Virus record (IMG/VR): IMGVR_UViG_3300044615_001001
Span: 1-53,232 of that record
Source of the DNA: a virus
DNA length: 53,232 nt
Strand: one strand, 5' to 3'
Below the pieces are notes generated by a model. That model made no database searches. It saw only the letters and a program-made list of their open reading frames with translations, and was not told where the DNA came from. Both the position numbers and the translations under genes were made by a program. Positions 46,287 through 53,231 of the stretch are shown here, piece by piece (positions within the stretch are counted from its first letter, which is position 1; the number at the start of each line of letters is the position of its first letter).

Positions 46287-46462
46287 GGCTTCCCCTTCTT
46301 GCTCGAGGTGGACGCGTTGACGCTCCCGCTCGCGCTGTCGGCGTCGCGAACGACTCCGGCGCTCACGAGAGACACTCCGATCTCGGGCGAGACGTTGATC
46401 GTCACGCCAGCATCGAAGCGCCGCTCAGCGAAGAGCATCGGGCGGAGGAGCGTCACTCGCAT
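46283..46462 (-). CDS. Small head-region protein
   Basis: A 59-residue protein (MRVTLLRPMLFAERRFDAGV) with a disordered Lys/Ser-rich tail (ASTSSKKGKP). TGATG overlap with the capsid gene. Similar short proteins follow Mu-like capsids; role unknown. Confidence 0.6.
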   Translation of the reverse strand: MRVTLLRPMLFAERRFDAGVTINVSPEIGVSLVSAGVVRDADSASGSVNASTSSKKGKP

Positions 46463-47397
46463 CACGCGACGCTCGTGATGAGGGTGGCCATGTCGTTCTG
46501 CGGGAGCACCTCGTCATCCGAGTGCTCGGCCTGGATCATCACCGAGCCGCCGGGGCCGATGTGCGGGGCCGCGTACTCACGCACGCGCACCTGACCGCCG
46601 AGGCGGAACGTGCACGCGAACGACTCGATGTCCTTGCCGCTCGGGTTGAGCGGAACGCGCGCGATGCCGAACACGGTCGTGCCCCAGACTCGCGAGTAGC
46701 TGCCGCTCGCCGCGCCGGGGTTGGCCGTGTCGCGCTGAGCGTCCGAGACCGCGAGCTCGTCGCAGTCGAAGAACTCGCCGAACTCGGCGCGGCTGATCAT
46801 GCCGCTCGTCGCGCCCTTGAGCGCCAGGAGCTGCGGGTGCACGCGGAGCGTGTGCCACACGTCGATGCTGCACCACGCCACGAGTCGCGACTCCTCGGAG
46901 CTCGGCGCGATGCGGCGGATCGCCGTGAGGATGTCGTCGACCGGCGTCGCCGTGGTCTTGTTCGCCCACACCGCCGACGCCGCTGCCGTCGAGGCGTAGT
47001 TGCCGGTGGTCGTGAACTGCGTCGCCACGCGGAACTCGCGCGCGAGGAGCAGGCTGTTCATCAGCTGCTGCGTCTTGCCCTGGCGCGGGTCGAGTGGCCC
47101 GTTGTTGGCGTCGAGGTCCGCGGAGTTGATCGGGAGCTTGAGGCCGTAGTCGACCACCTTGAAGGTGCTCGAGCTGACGTTGTAGATGCCACTCCGCGCC
47201 TCGGTCTCCGGCCCGAACACGGCCTCGAGGATGTTCGTCGCGTCACGGCGCGAGCGCGTGCGGAACGTGTCCGAACGCATGTCGCAGGACACGACGGGGG
47301 AGAGGAGATCGGCGATGTACTTGCCGTTCTTGTACCCGGTCGCGAAGTCGGTCAGACCGGGATTGATGTGGGCTTCCGAGACGTATGCGCCAGCCAT
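46462..47397 (-). CDS. Major capsid protein
   Basis: A 311-residue protein beginning MAGAYVSEAHINPGLTDFAT. Features of HK97-fold capsids of the Mu type include an N-terminal arm, FKVVDYGLKLPINSADLDAN, an RVATQFTTTGNYASTAAASA loop, ESRLVAWCSIDVWHTLRVHP and VWGTTVFGIARVPLNPSGKD. It follows the protease/scaffold and a small DUF2190-like protein, the usual order. No delta domain is needed because a separate scaffold is present. Confidence 0.85.
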   Translation of the reverse strand: MAGAYVSEAHINPGLTDFATGYKNGKYIADLLSPVVSCDMRSDTFRTRSRRDATNILEAVFGPETEARSGIYNVSSSTFKVVDYGLKLPINSADLDANNGPLDPRQGKTQQLMNSLLLAREFRVATQFTTTGNYASTAAASAVWANKTTATPVDDILTAIRRIAPSSEESRLVAWCSIDVWHTLRVHPQLLALKGATSGMISRAEFGEFFDCDELAVSDAQRDTANPGAASGSYSRVWGTTVFGIARVPLNPSGKDIESFACTFRLGGQVRVREYAAPHIGPGGSVMIQAEHSDDEVLPQNDMATLITSVA

Positions 47398-47431
47398 GAT
47401 GGTTGGTCCTTTCTGCTGCTGAGCGCGTCGC

Positions 47432-47815
47432 TCAGATGAACTGAATCTTCAGGTCGACGAGGATGATGTCGCCGTCGGCGGTGCTCGCGGCGCAGGCCAT
47501 GCCGAGAACCATCGAGGGCGAGCCCGTGGTCTTGCGCGCGAACCCGTCCGTGCCCTCGGCGATCAACTCGTCACCGATGACGATGGCGGCGGCGTTGCCG
47601 TCCACGCGCACCGGGTATTCACCGCACTTGGCGATCTGCACCGGATCGCCAGCGGACGCCGAGTGCATCGTCACGCCGTAGATGAGGCCGCCCGCGCCAG
47701 ACGGATAGACCACCTGCGCTGCGTCGGTGTGGAGCGCAACGAGGCGGTTCGCCTCGACTGCGACGTTGGCGATCTTGGTCACTGCGCCGTTGACGGCGCC
47801 GCCCGTGTAGCTCAT
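47432..47815 (-). CDS. DUF2190-like capsid cement/decoration protein
   Basis: A 127-residue protein with the pattern of DUF2190 proteins: VEANRLVALHTDAAQVVYPS, GDPVQIAKCGEYPVRVDGNA, IVIGDELIAEGTDGFARKTT and ending in hydrophobic strands. These proteins bind the outside of Mu-like heads. Located between protease/scaffold and capsid. Confidence 0.75.
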   Translation of the reverse strand: MSYTGGAVNGAVTKIANVAVEANRLVALHTDAAQVVYPSGAGGLIYGVTMHSASAGDPVQIAKCGEYPVRVDGNAAAIVIGDELIAEGTDGFARKTTGSPSMVLGMACAASTADGDIILVDLKIQFI

Positions 47816-47842
47816 GTGCTGTCTCCTTCTCTGCTCGCGCCG

Positions 47843-48751
47843 TCAGCGCGTGGTCTCGAAGAGGTGCGGGTGCTTTGCCTGCGCTCGACGCAGTGCGGTG
47901 GCCCTGACCTCGTTGGGGCCGTACTTCGGGAACTCCCGACGCACGCCCTCCTCCTCGGCGGCGCGAGCCTCCGAGACGGTCTGCGGAACGCTCGCGTCCG
48001 CGCGCGCGTGACGCGAGAACACATCGCCAGTCGGCACGGTGGACGAGCGGAGCGCGTTGACGATCATCCGCTCACGGACGGCCGTGTCCTGGATTGCCAG
48101 CGTGTCGGCGACGAGCTGCTCGAGCTGCTCGCCGCTCAACGTGGCCTTGGCCTCGACGGCGCGGCGCTGGATGGCCTCGCGCGTGTCGCGCTTGGCGACC
48201 TCGGCGCGCAGACTGGCCACCTCGGCGCGCAGCGCGGGGAGAGCCGTGAGCGCGGCGCGGGCCGCAGTCGCGTCCTGCTGCGACATCGCCGCAGCGTCCG
48301 CGCCAGCATCGGCCGCGGGAGCGCCCTGGCCGAGCGCGCCCTTGAACGCCGCGAGCGACGCCGTGAAGAGGTCGAGCAGCTCACTCGGCGACGCCTCGGG
48401 CTTGCCGAAGAGATCCTGCATGCCGCCGACGACGCTCGACGCGAACGCCTCGAGCGCGGCCTGGTCCTCGAGACCGGGCACCGCCCGCCTGACGGGCGCG
48501 TCGGCTGGAGTCTTCTGCTCGGGCGGAGTCGTGGCGGACATGGCTTCCGCGGGCGGCGGCGCAGCCGGATTGCCGGCCTGCTCCAGAGCCTTCTCGGTCT
48601 TCGCCGCGCTCTTGATCGCCGCGAGCGCGTCCATCACGGGAGACGCGTAGGACTCGGCGCTCATCTCGTCCTCGACGCTCACGCCGAGCGTGGCTGCGAT
48701 CTTGGCGAGCAGGTCGAGAGCAGGGCCGCGAGCGTGCTTCTTGTCGGACAT
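47843..48751 (-). CDS. Possible internal-start scaffold protein (Mu Z-like)
   Basis: In frame within the protease gene, ATG at 48751 with GAGG six bases before it begins MSDKKHARGPALDLLAKIAA and runs 302 residues to the same stop. In Mu and relatives the scaffold is made from a second start inside the protease gene. The coupling here is visible but not proven. Confidence 0.5.
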   Translation of the reverse strand: MSDKKHARGPALDLLAKIAATLGVSVEDEMSAESYASPVMDALAAIKSAAKTEKALEQAGNPAAPPPAEAMSATTPPEQKTPADAPVRRAVPGLEDQAALEAFASSVVGGMQDLFGKPEASPSELLDLFTASLAAFKGALGQGAPAADAGADAAAMSQQDATAARAALTALPALRAEVASLRAEVAKRDTREAIQRRAVEAKATLSGEQLEQLVADTLAIQDTAVRERMIVNALRSSTVPTGDVFSRHARADASVPQTVSEARAAEEEGVRREFPKYGPNEVRATALRRAQAKHPHLFETTR

Positions 48752-49363
48752 CGTGAGCCTCATCGATCGGAAGTGGATGCCCGCAGTCGCGCGGACGGAG
48801 TTGTTGGGTGCCAGTCCCTCGACAGCCGGAACGTTGGTCAGCGCGTGCTGGAGGAGTCGGCCGTCAGACGAGAAGCCGATCGACCCGTAGGCGAGGCGAC
48901 CAGAGTCGATGTCGCGCGCCACGTCGGGCGAGGTCTCGGCGTAGACGTAGAGATGCCAGCGGCCGGCGCGGTCCTGCACCTCGACGCCCGTGTGCACGTA
49001 GCCGTCAGAGCGCGTCTCGGTCGCGCTCAGCTGCGAGTGCGCGGGTGACGTGCCGCCATCCATCGGCGCAGGGCTGCCCGCGTTGAGGCGCGCAGCCATC
49101 GTCGCGATGAGGTCGCGAGTGACCTGCGAGCCATCGGGCGCGGGCGCGCTCTCCTCGGCCGTCGCATCAAGCCAGCGCCACTGACCGTTCTCGCGGCCCG
49201 ACTCGTCGCGCAGGATGCCGCGCTTCGGGCGGTAGTCGTTGTCGCTCAGCAGCGAGTCGAGCGCGGCGCGAAGCGTGGGATACGCCTCGCCAGCGTCGGC
49301 GTCGCGAAGGCGCACCTCTGCTCCGCCCTTGGTCTCGACGACGACGAGCGGGAGAGTGGGCAT
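47843..49363 (-). CDS. Mu gpI-like head protease with scaffold domain
   Basis: A 506-residue protein. The N-terminal 220 residues resemble Mu-type prohead proteases (RLAYGSIGFSSDGRLLQHAL, TNVPAVEGLAPN). A Pro/Ala-rich linker leads to a coiled-coil scaffold domain (ALRAEVASLRAEVAKRDTRE, KATLSGEQLEQLVADTLAIQ). The start is the ATG at 49363 preceded by GAGGTG; an earlier in-frame start would run into the tRNA. An internal ATG at 48751 could give scaffold alone, as in Mu I/Z. Confidence 0.75.
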   Translation of the reverse strand: MPTLPLVVVETKGGAEVRLRDADAGEAYPTLRAALDSLLSDNDYRPKRGILRDESGRENGQWRWLDATAEESAPAPDGSQVTRDLIATMAARLNAGSPAPMDGGTSPAHSQLSATETRSDGYVHTGVEVQDRAGRWHLYVYAETSPDVARDIDSGRLAYGSIGFSSDGRLLQHALTNVPAVEGLAPNNSVRATAGIHFRSMRLTMSDKKHARGPALDLLAKIAATLGVSVEDEMSAESYASPVMDALAAIKSAAKTEKALEQAGNPAAPPPAEAMSATTPPEQKTPADAPVRRAVPGLEDQAALEAFASSVVGGMQDLFGKPEASPSELLDLFTASLAAFKGALGQGAPAADAGADAAAMSQQDATAARAALTALPALRAEVASLRAEVAKRDTREAIQRRAVEAKATLSGEQLEQLVADTLAIQDTAVRERMIVNALRSSTVPTGDVFSRHARADASVPQTVSEARAAEEEGVRREFPKYGPNEVRATALRRAQAKHPHLFETTR

Positions 49364-49378
49364 GTGCACCTCAAGCGA

Positions 49379-49451
49379 TTGCGGAGACGGGAATTGCACC
49401 CGTGCGTGGCCGGCTTATGAGGCCGGTGCGTTGCTACTTCGCCACTCCGCG
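49379..49451 (-). tRNA. tRNA-Met(CAT), initiator-like
   Basis: Folds into a cloverleaf on the minus strand. The acceptor CGCGGAG pairs with CTCCGC, leaving C1 opposite A72, the mismatch that marks bacterial initiator tRNAs. The anticodon arm is CCGGC-CTCATAA-GCCGG, with two of the three G-C pairs typical of initiators. The T-arm is ACGGG-TGCAATT-CCCGT. The D-loop is short and lacks GG, which is odd. CCA is not encoded. It lies between MuF and protease genes. Elongator Met or Ile(CAT) cannot be fully excluded. Confidence 0.8.
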
Positions 49452-49502
49452 ATAGGCCGCCGAGATTACGGATGCGCGAGCGCAGAGCCGTCGGCGGGCT
49501 TG

Positions 49503-51176
49503 TCAGTCAGCGAGCGGGCCGGGAGCGGACTCCCAGCCAGCATCCGGCGTCACGCCAGCGATGCGGCCCTCGGTGAGCATGTAGCCGCGCGCCTCGAACT
49601 GCCTCGCGCTGATCGTGGTCAGCGAGCAACGACAGTTGCTCGTGATGATTCCGTTCGCCCCTATCCAGCTGAAAGGCGACTGGAGGTCGAACACATGTCC
49701 AGAGAACGAATGGCGCTTGACGCTGACTACCTTGTCCGTGCCTACGAGGCCGGAGCCTCTGAGAAGAAGCTCGCTGACGAACTTGGCGTCTCGCGCAGTG
49801 CCATCAGGCGCAGACTGGTCGCGCGCAACGTGAAGCCGCGAGGCCGCTCCGAAGCGGAGCTGCTGAAGTGGTCCGCCATCAAGCGAGACAGAGCCCTCGT
49901 CGAGCGCCAGTGCGGCAGAGCGTGGAATGCCGCGAGGGGTCGAGTCCACACGCTTGAGGAGCGCGTCGCCAGAGCTGCCAGCGGCGGACGCCTCATCGGC
50001 AAGCACGAGGACACAATCGCCGGTCTGCTCGACGCCGCTGGCTGTGCCGTGGAGCGCCAGTTTGCCTGGGGCCCCTACAACATCGATCTGGCCGCGCATG
50101 AAGCGCGCGTCGCCATCGAAGTCGTTGGGACTCCACCCGTCCACGCTGGCCGAGATAGAGTCCGCGAACGCACCGAATACCTGCTCAATGGCGGCTGGTG
50201 CGTGCTCTTTGTCTACGTTGGTCCACTGTGGGGTCGCCGCACCGTTGAGATCGACGGTGCGTTCGTAACAAACGAGATCGTCTCCCTCGTGGAGAGAGCC
50301 CGCCGCAACGAACCCGTTCACGGTTGCTATCGGGTGATTCGGGGTGACGGGGAGCCGACGGCCATGCTCCGTAAGTACCTCAACAATCTCCCCGTCGTAC
50401 CAAGCGCGGTAGGCGCCGTCGAAGGTGCCCTCAACGACAACGCCTGACGGGAAGCATCGGAAGCCGAGCGGGGGCGCGTAGTACGCGGCCTCGTCGGTGC
50501 CCTGCCGGAACACGCGGCCGTGAAGCGCGCGGTGCATCGGCCGGACGGCCTCGTCGCCAGCGGTCACGTAGCGAAGGAAGGGGCGCAGCGCGGCGACGTC
50601 GGGATCGTTGACGGCCTGCCATCGGCCAGCGCCGTACGACGTCGCGACGTTCGTTCGCACGACGGTCTCGAGGTAGTGCGGACTCGCGGGCGCGATGCCC
50701 ATCGCTCGCACCTCGTCACGCTCCGCAGCGCGGATCGCCTCGTACACCTCGTCGGTGGTGAGGTCTTGCTCGAGAAGCCGCGCGATGCTTGTGCGTGCCA
50801 CTTCGCGCAGACGCTCTGTCGCGAGACGCCGCGCCACGAAGCCACCTTCACGGTAGCGGTCACGCAGCGCGTCGAACTCCTCTTCGGAGATCAGCCGCTT
50901 CGCGCGGAAGAACGCAACCGCGTCGTCGAACGGCATCGCCAAGAACGGCGACTCACGGCGCGAGGTGACGGCGCGTGCTGCGCTGTCGCTGTCCTCTGCG
51001 AGCTCGACCTCACGCACCATCAACTGGCCGCCGAGCGCCGCTTGAAACGACGTGCGGTAGAGCAGGCCCGCGAGCCTGTCGTCGGTCTGGAGCTGGTCGG
51101 CCCAGCGGGCCACCACCTCGTCGATGTCACTCGGACCACGCAGCGAGCGCGCGTGCGCCGCGAGCAGGTCGAGCAT
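49503..51176 (-). CDS. MuF-like head morphogenesis protein interrupted by an intein
   Basis: From the ATG at 51176 the frame gives 557 residues: a 240-residue N-extein, a 274-residue intein and a 43-residue C-extein. The N-extein has the MuF signature PFDDAVAFFRAKRLISEEEF and TVVRTNVATSYGAGRWQAVN. Spliced, the exteins give PPLGFR-CRCSLTTISARQF, the conserved C-terminal CxC motif of MuF proteins. MuF is a minor head protein involved in head assembly and injection. No ribosome-binding site precedes this ATG, and residues before it resemble a portal C-terminus, so a frameshift from the portal gene may be the true origin. Confidence 0.75.
   Translation of the reverse strand: MLDLLAAHARSLRGPSDIDEVVARWADQLQTDDRLAGLLYRTSFQAALGGQLMVREVELAEDSDSAARAVTSRRESPFLAMPFDDAVAFFRAKRLISEEEFDALRDRYREGGFVARRLATERLREVARTSIARLLEQDLTTDEVYEAIRAAERDEVRAMGIAPASPHYLETVVRTNVATSYGAGRWQAVNDPDVAALRPFLRYVTAGDEAVRPMHRALHGRVFRQGTDEAAYYAPPLGFRCFPSGVVVEGTFDGAYRAWYDGEIVEVLTEHGRRLPVTPNHPIATVNGFVAAGSLHEGDDLVCYERTVDLNGAATPQWTNVDKEHAPAAIEQVFGAFADSISASVDGWSPNDFDGDARFMRGQIDVVGAPGKLALHGTASGVEQTGDCVLVLADEASAAGSSGDALLKRVDSTPRGIPRSAALALDEGSVSLDGGPLQQLRFGAASRLHVARDQSAPDGTARDAKFVSELLLRGSGLVGTDKVVSVKRHSFSGHVFDLQSPFSWIGANGIITSNCRCSLTTISARQFEARGYMLTEGRIAGVTPDAGWESAPGPLAD
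49635..50456 (-). mobile_element. Intein in MuF (274 residues)
   Basis: The N-terminal splicing domain starts CFPSGVVVEGTFDGAYRAWY, with Cys 1, and has block B LPVTPNHPIATVNGFVAAGS followed by LHEGDDLVCYE. The C-terminal domain is VVSVKRHSFSGHVFDLQSPF then SWIGANGIITSN, followed by Cys +1. The penultimate residue is Ser, not the usual His, which may slow Asn cyclisation. The middle (about 150 residues) contains no LAGLIDADG or HNH motif; NDFDGDARF and QQLRFGAASRLHVARDQ look conserved-like. The nuclease appears to be encoded on the opposite strand. Confidence 0.9.
49695..50447 (+). CDS. Putative homing endonuclease antisense to the intein
   Basis: A 250-residue frame on the strand opposite the intein, wholly inside it. 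The ATG follows GGAGG by eight bases. Residues 8-50 form a helix-turn-helix (LVRAYEAGASEKKLADELGV, SRSAIRRRLVARNVKPRG). Residues 100-175 fit a PD-(D/E)XK/Vsr-like nuclease: GKHEDTIAGLLDAAGCAVER (Glu 105), WGPYNIDLAAHEARVAIEVV (Asp 131, Glu 142), GTPPVHAG, then RTEYLLNGGWCVLFVYV. This is the pattern of Vsr-like or EDxHD-type homing nucleases. Codons lie exactly opposite intein codons, second base to second base. Confidence 0.8.
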   Translation: MSRERMALDADYLVRAYEAGASEKKLADELGVSRSAIRRRLVARNVKPRGRSEAELLKWSAIKRDRALVERQCGRAWNAARGRVHTLEERVARAASGGRLIGKHEDTIAGLLDAAGCAVERQFAWGPYNIDLAAHEARVAIEVVGTPPVHAGRDRVRERTEYLLNGGWCVLFVYVGPLWGRRTVEIDGAFVTNEIVSLVERARRNEPVHGCYRVIRGDGEPTAMLRKYLNNLPVVPSAVGAVEGALNDNA

Positions 51177-51217
51177 CGAGCGGCCGAGAGACGCGCTCTC
51201 GAGGAGCGCCTCAGCGG

Positions 51218-52651
51218 CTAGTGCGCCCGGTCGTCCGACGACTGCCTGAGCAGTCGCGCGAGCGGATGCGTCGAGGTCTGCGACGTCGCCCCACTCGGCG
51301 TCATCGCGGCCCTCGGAAAAGGGACCTCCGCAGACGCACCCCCCGGCGCGCTTGTGGAGGCTGGGAGGGAAAGAGGCGACCCGCTGTACGCGGGCGGAAG
51401 CTGTGGCGCGGCGAACGCGTCGCCGCCGTCGATCGCGTCGTAGCCGTTCGACGTGCGGAGCTCGTTCTTCGTGCAGAGACCGGCCTGGTACTCCGCGACG
51501 CTCCACGGGCGCTGCGCCTGCACTGCCGTCTCGATGACTGGCACGACGGCGCCGGGGCGATTGAAACGCACGAGCGGCGCGAGCCACTGATCGCAGATCG
51601 TCTCGTCGAGCTCGGTGAGGTCGGCCGCGAGGATGTCGCCGCGCACCTGCGCTTGCGCCTGGCTGCCGTACGTCTGCGCGTCCTTGACCTCGATGCTGAG
51701 GTTGCCGCCGAGTAGCGAGACCGCGTACTCCGTGTTGCAGTAGTCCGCGAACAGCTTGTGCAGTTCGGGGTAGAGCGAGACGGGGATCTCGTTGATCTCG
51801 ACGCCCGTGCGGAACGCCGCGCGCCACGTCGAGGACAACTGCCCAAGCTGGTCAACCACCTCGTCAAGCATCGTCGTGGACGTGCTCGGGTCGTTGACCA
51901 CGCCGTACAGCTGCGGCTGGCCGTACCGCTCGATCATCTCGAGCCACCAGCGCAGCCCGAACCGCTTCGCGAGCGCGAGCGCGAGGAGCGGACGCAGCGC
52001 GCCGCGCTTCTGGAGACGTAGATGCACGCCGCCCGTTGGGCTGTGCACGATGAACTTGTGCGGCCACGAGGACAGCGGCTTGCCGTGGCACTCCGCGCCA
52101 GGCTCGTACACGCACAACTCGCCGTACTCATCGACGGAGAGGCGCGTGGGATCGATGGGGCGCGGACGCGAGACGACCCACCCGCGCGAATCGAGCTGCC
52201 AGTCGTGCTCGAGGACGCCGACGCCGCGGAGGATGCCCTGCGCAAGCTCGGCGCGACGACGCGCGAAGCCAGGCGTCTCGTAGAGGATCGTCGAGACCGA
52301 CTGCGCCGTTGCGAGCGCGTCGCGGTCCTGCTCGTAGCCGACCGGTGGGCGCACTGCCCAGCGCCTCGACGTGATCGCGTGAATGCGCGCAGCGGACACG
52401 CCACGAAGGCGCGAGTCACGCACGAGCGCGCCCTCGTAGATGGCCTGTAGCGGCGAGATCGTGCCGACGTCAGCGGAGCGCAGTGCGCTCACGAGCTGCT
52501 GGCCAGCGTTGACCTCGTACTCCATCGGATCGCTGACCTGCCGCGACGTGCGAGGCACGCCGTACACGCGACCGACGGGAGCGCCGCCGCTGAGCGTCAG
52601 CGGGGCGGCTGCCGCGCGCTTGCTCCACGGGAGCCAGTCGGTCCACGCCAT
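51218..52651 (-). CDS. Portal protein (DUF935, Mu gp29-like)
   Basis: A 477-residue head portal subunit through which DNA enters and leaves. It fits the Mu gp29/DUF935 family: RDSRLRGVSAARIHAITSRR, GVGVLEHDWQLDSRGWVVSR, RPIDPTRLSVDEYGELCVYE, KRFGLRWWLEMIERYGQPQL and TYGSQAQAQVRGDILAADLT. The last 39 residues (after Gly 438) do not resemble the family, whereas the -1 frame from that point (CVCGGPFSEGRDDAEWGDVA and on) does. GGAGG precedes the ATG by four bases. Confidence 0.88.
   Translation of the reverse strand: MAWTDWLPWSKRAAAAPLTLSGGAPVGRVYGVPRTSRQVSDPMEYEVNAGQQLVSALRSADVGTISPLQAIYEGALVRDSRLRGVSAARIHAITSRRWAVRPPVGYEQDRDALATAQSVSTILYETPGFARRRAELAQGILRGVGVLEHDWQLDSRGWVVSRPRPIDPTRLSVDEYGELCVYEPGAECHGKPLSSWPHKFIVHSPTGGVHLRLQKRGALRPLLALALAKRFGLRWWLEMIERYGQPQLYGVVNDPSTSTTMLDEVVDQLGQLSSTWRAAFRTGVEINEIPVSLYPELHKLFADYCNTEYAVSLLGGNLSIEVKDAQTYGSQAQAQVRGDILAADLTELDETICDQWLAPLVRFNRPGAVVPVIETAVQAQRPWSVAEYQAGLCTKNELRTSNGYDAIDGGDAFAAPQLPPAYSGSPLSLPASTSAPGGASAEVPFPRAAMTPSGATSQTSTHPLARLLRQSSDDRAH
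51338..51344 (-). promoter_or_regulatory. Candidate -1 frameshift heptamer GGGGGGT in the portal gene
   Basis: In the portal frame the codons read CCG-GGG-GGT, so the heptamer is G-GGG-GGT, which permits canonical tandem slippage to GGG-GGG. A -1 slip leads directly into CVCGG..., the frame of the following MuF gene. The same homopolymer could instead be the site of an indel or assembly error. Confidence 0.5.
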
Positions 52652-52806
52652 GACGCCTCCACGCGCCGCAGGCGCACCGTAAGCGGCTCAACGCGTCCTG
52701 GGGAGGTGGTGGGTGGGCCAGGTCGCGCGAGCCTACCCAAGAGAGGCACGAAAACGGACCTATTGCCAACGGACGAGAGCGGCAGAGTGCGGCAATCAGC
52801 GGCGAG
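52652..52806. other. Intergenic region before the portal gene
   Basis: About 155 bases with no supported gene, the longest break in the head-gene part of the late operon. It contains the portal ribosome-binding site (GGAGG at about 52656-52660). I see no convincing promoter or hairpin, though a late promoter could lie here. Confidence 0.5.
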
Positions 52807-52953
52807 TCATCGCTCGGCTACATCGCGCATCATGTCAGCGAGCGCCGACAGCGCTGACACCCGCGTCAGCCATCGACCACGCACACGCACGCCCTCGACG
52901 CTGACACGCCACCAACCGTCACGGTCGCGCACGAGTCGGATGTCGACGATCAC
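52807..52953 (-). CDS. Small hypothetical protein
   Basis: A 48-residue protein beginning at GTG (VIVDIRLVRDRDGWWRVSVE), with a beta-strand pattern and a helical end (ALSALADMMRDVAER). GTGA overlap with the gene upstream supports translation. No family recognised. Confidence 0.55.
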   Translation of the reverse strand: MIVDIRLVRDRDGWWRVSVEGVRVRGRWLTRVSALSALADMMRDVAER

Positions 52954-53219
52954 GGGCACTCCGGGTCAGGCCCGTCGCACGAGCTCTCGTTCATCGGCAC
53001 GCGGTAGAACGTCACGCCATCGTCGGACCGCCACCAATGGTCGGGCTCCCCACGATGCGACGCCACGCGTGCGCGCTCCAGCCGATCTACCTCGGCGAGC
53101 AACTCGCCGACCGCGTCGTCTTTCCAGTCGATCGTAGGCTCGGCGCGCTCCTCCGCTTGCTCCTCCGCGTGCAGCTTGCGGAACAGCTCGAGGCGCTCTC
53201 TCGTCATCGGCGTCGTCAT
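52950..53219 (-). CDS. Hypothetical protein spanning the contig junction
   Basis: An 89-residue protein (MTTPMTRERLELFRKLHAEE, then DAVGELLAEVDRLERARVAS). The N-terminal half is a charged helix; the C-terminal part has HWWRSDDGVTFYRVP. Its 5' end is repeated at 1-114. The ATG overlaps the TGA of the gene complete at 111-1082 (ATGA). Confidence 0.65.
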   Translation of the reverse strand: MTTPMTRERLELFRKLHAEEQAEERAEPTIDWKDDAVGELLAEVDRLERARVASHRGEPDHWWRSDDGVTFYRVPMNESSCDGPDPECP

Positions 53220-53231
53220 GCGTTCTCCTTC
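53106..53231. repeat. Right copy of 126-bp terminal direct repeat
   Basis: Identical to bases 1-126. Removing one copy gives a circular map of about 53.1 kb in which the minus-strand operon is continuous across the junction. Confidence 0.95.

Noticed and set aside
47663-49048. 461-codon plus-strand open frame opposite the protease/scaffold
   Set aside because: Same in-register shadow effect. Unlike the frame inside the intein, it has no Shine-Dalgarno sequence and no HTH or nuclease pattern.
49239-49694. Upstream part of the open plus-strand frame before the nuclease ATG
   Set aside because: It runs through the protease gene start and the tRNA, has no family resemblance and no ribosome-binding site. 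The GGAGG-linked ATG at 49695 is the better start.
51377-51827. 5' extension of the MuF frame over the portal gene
   Set aside because: The residues are Arg/Ala-rich shadow sequence of the portal codons; resemblance to real protein begins only near 51340.
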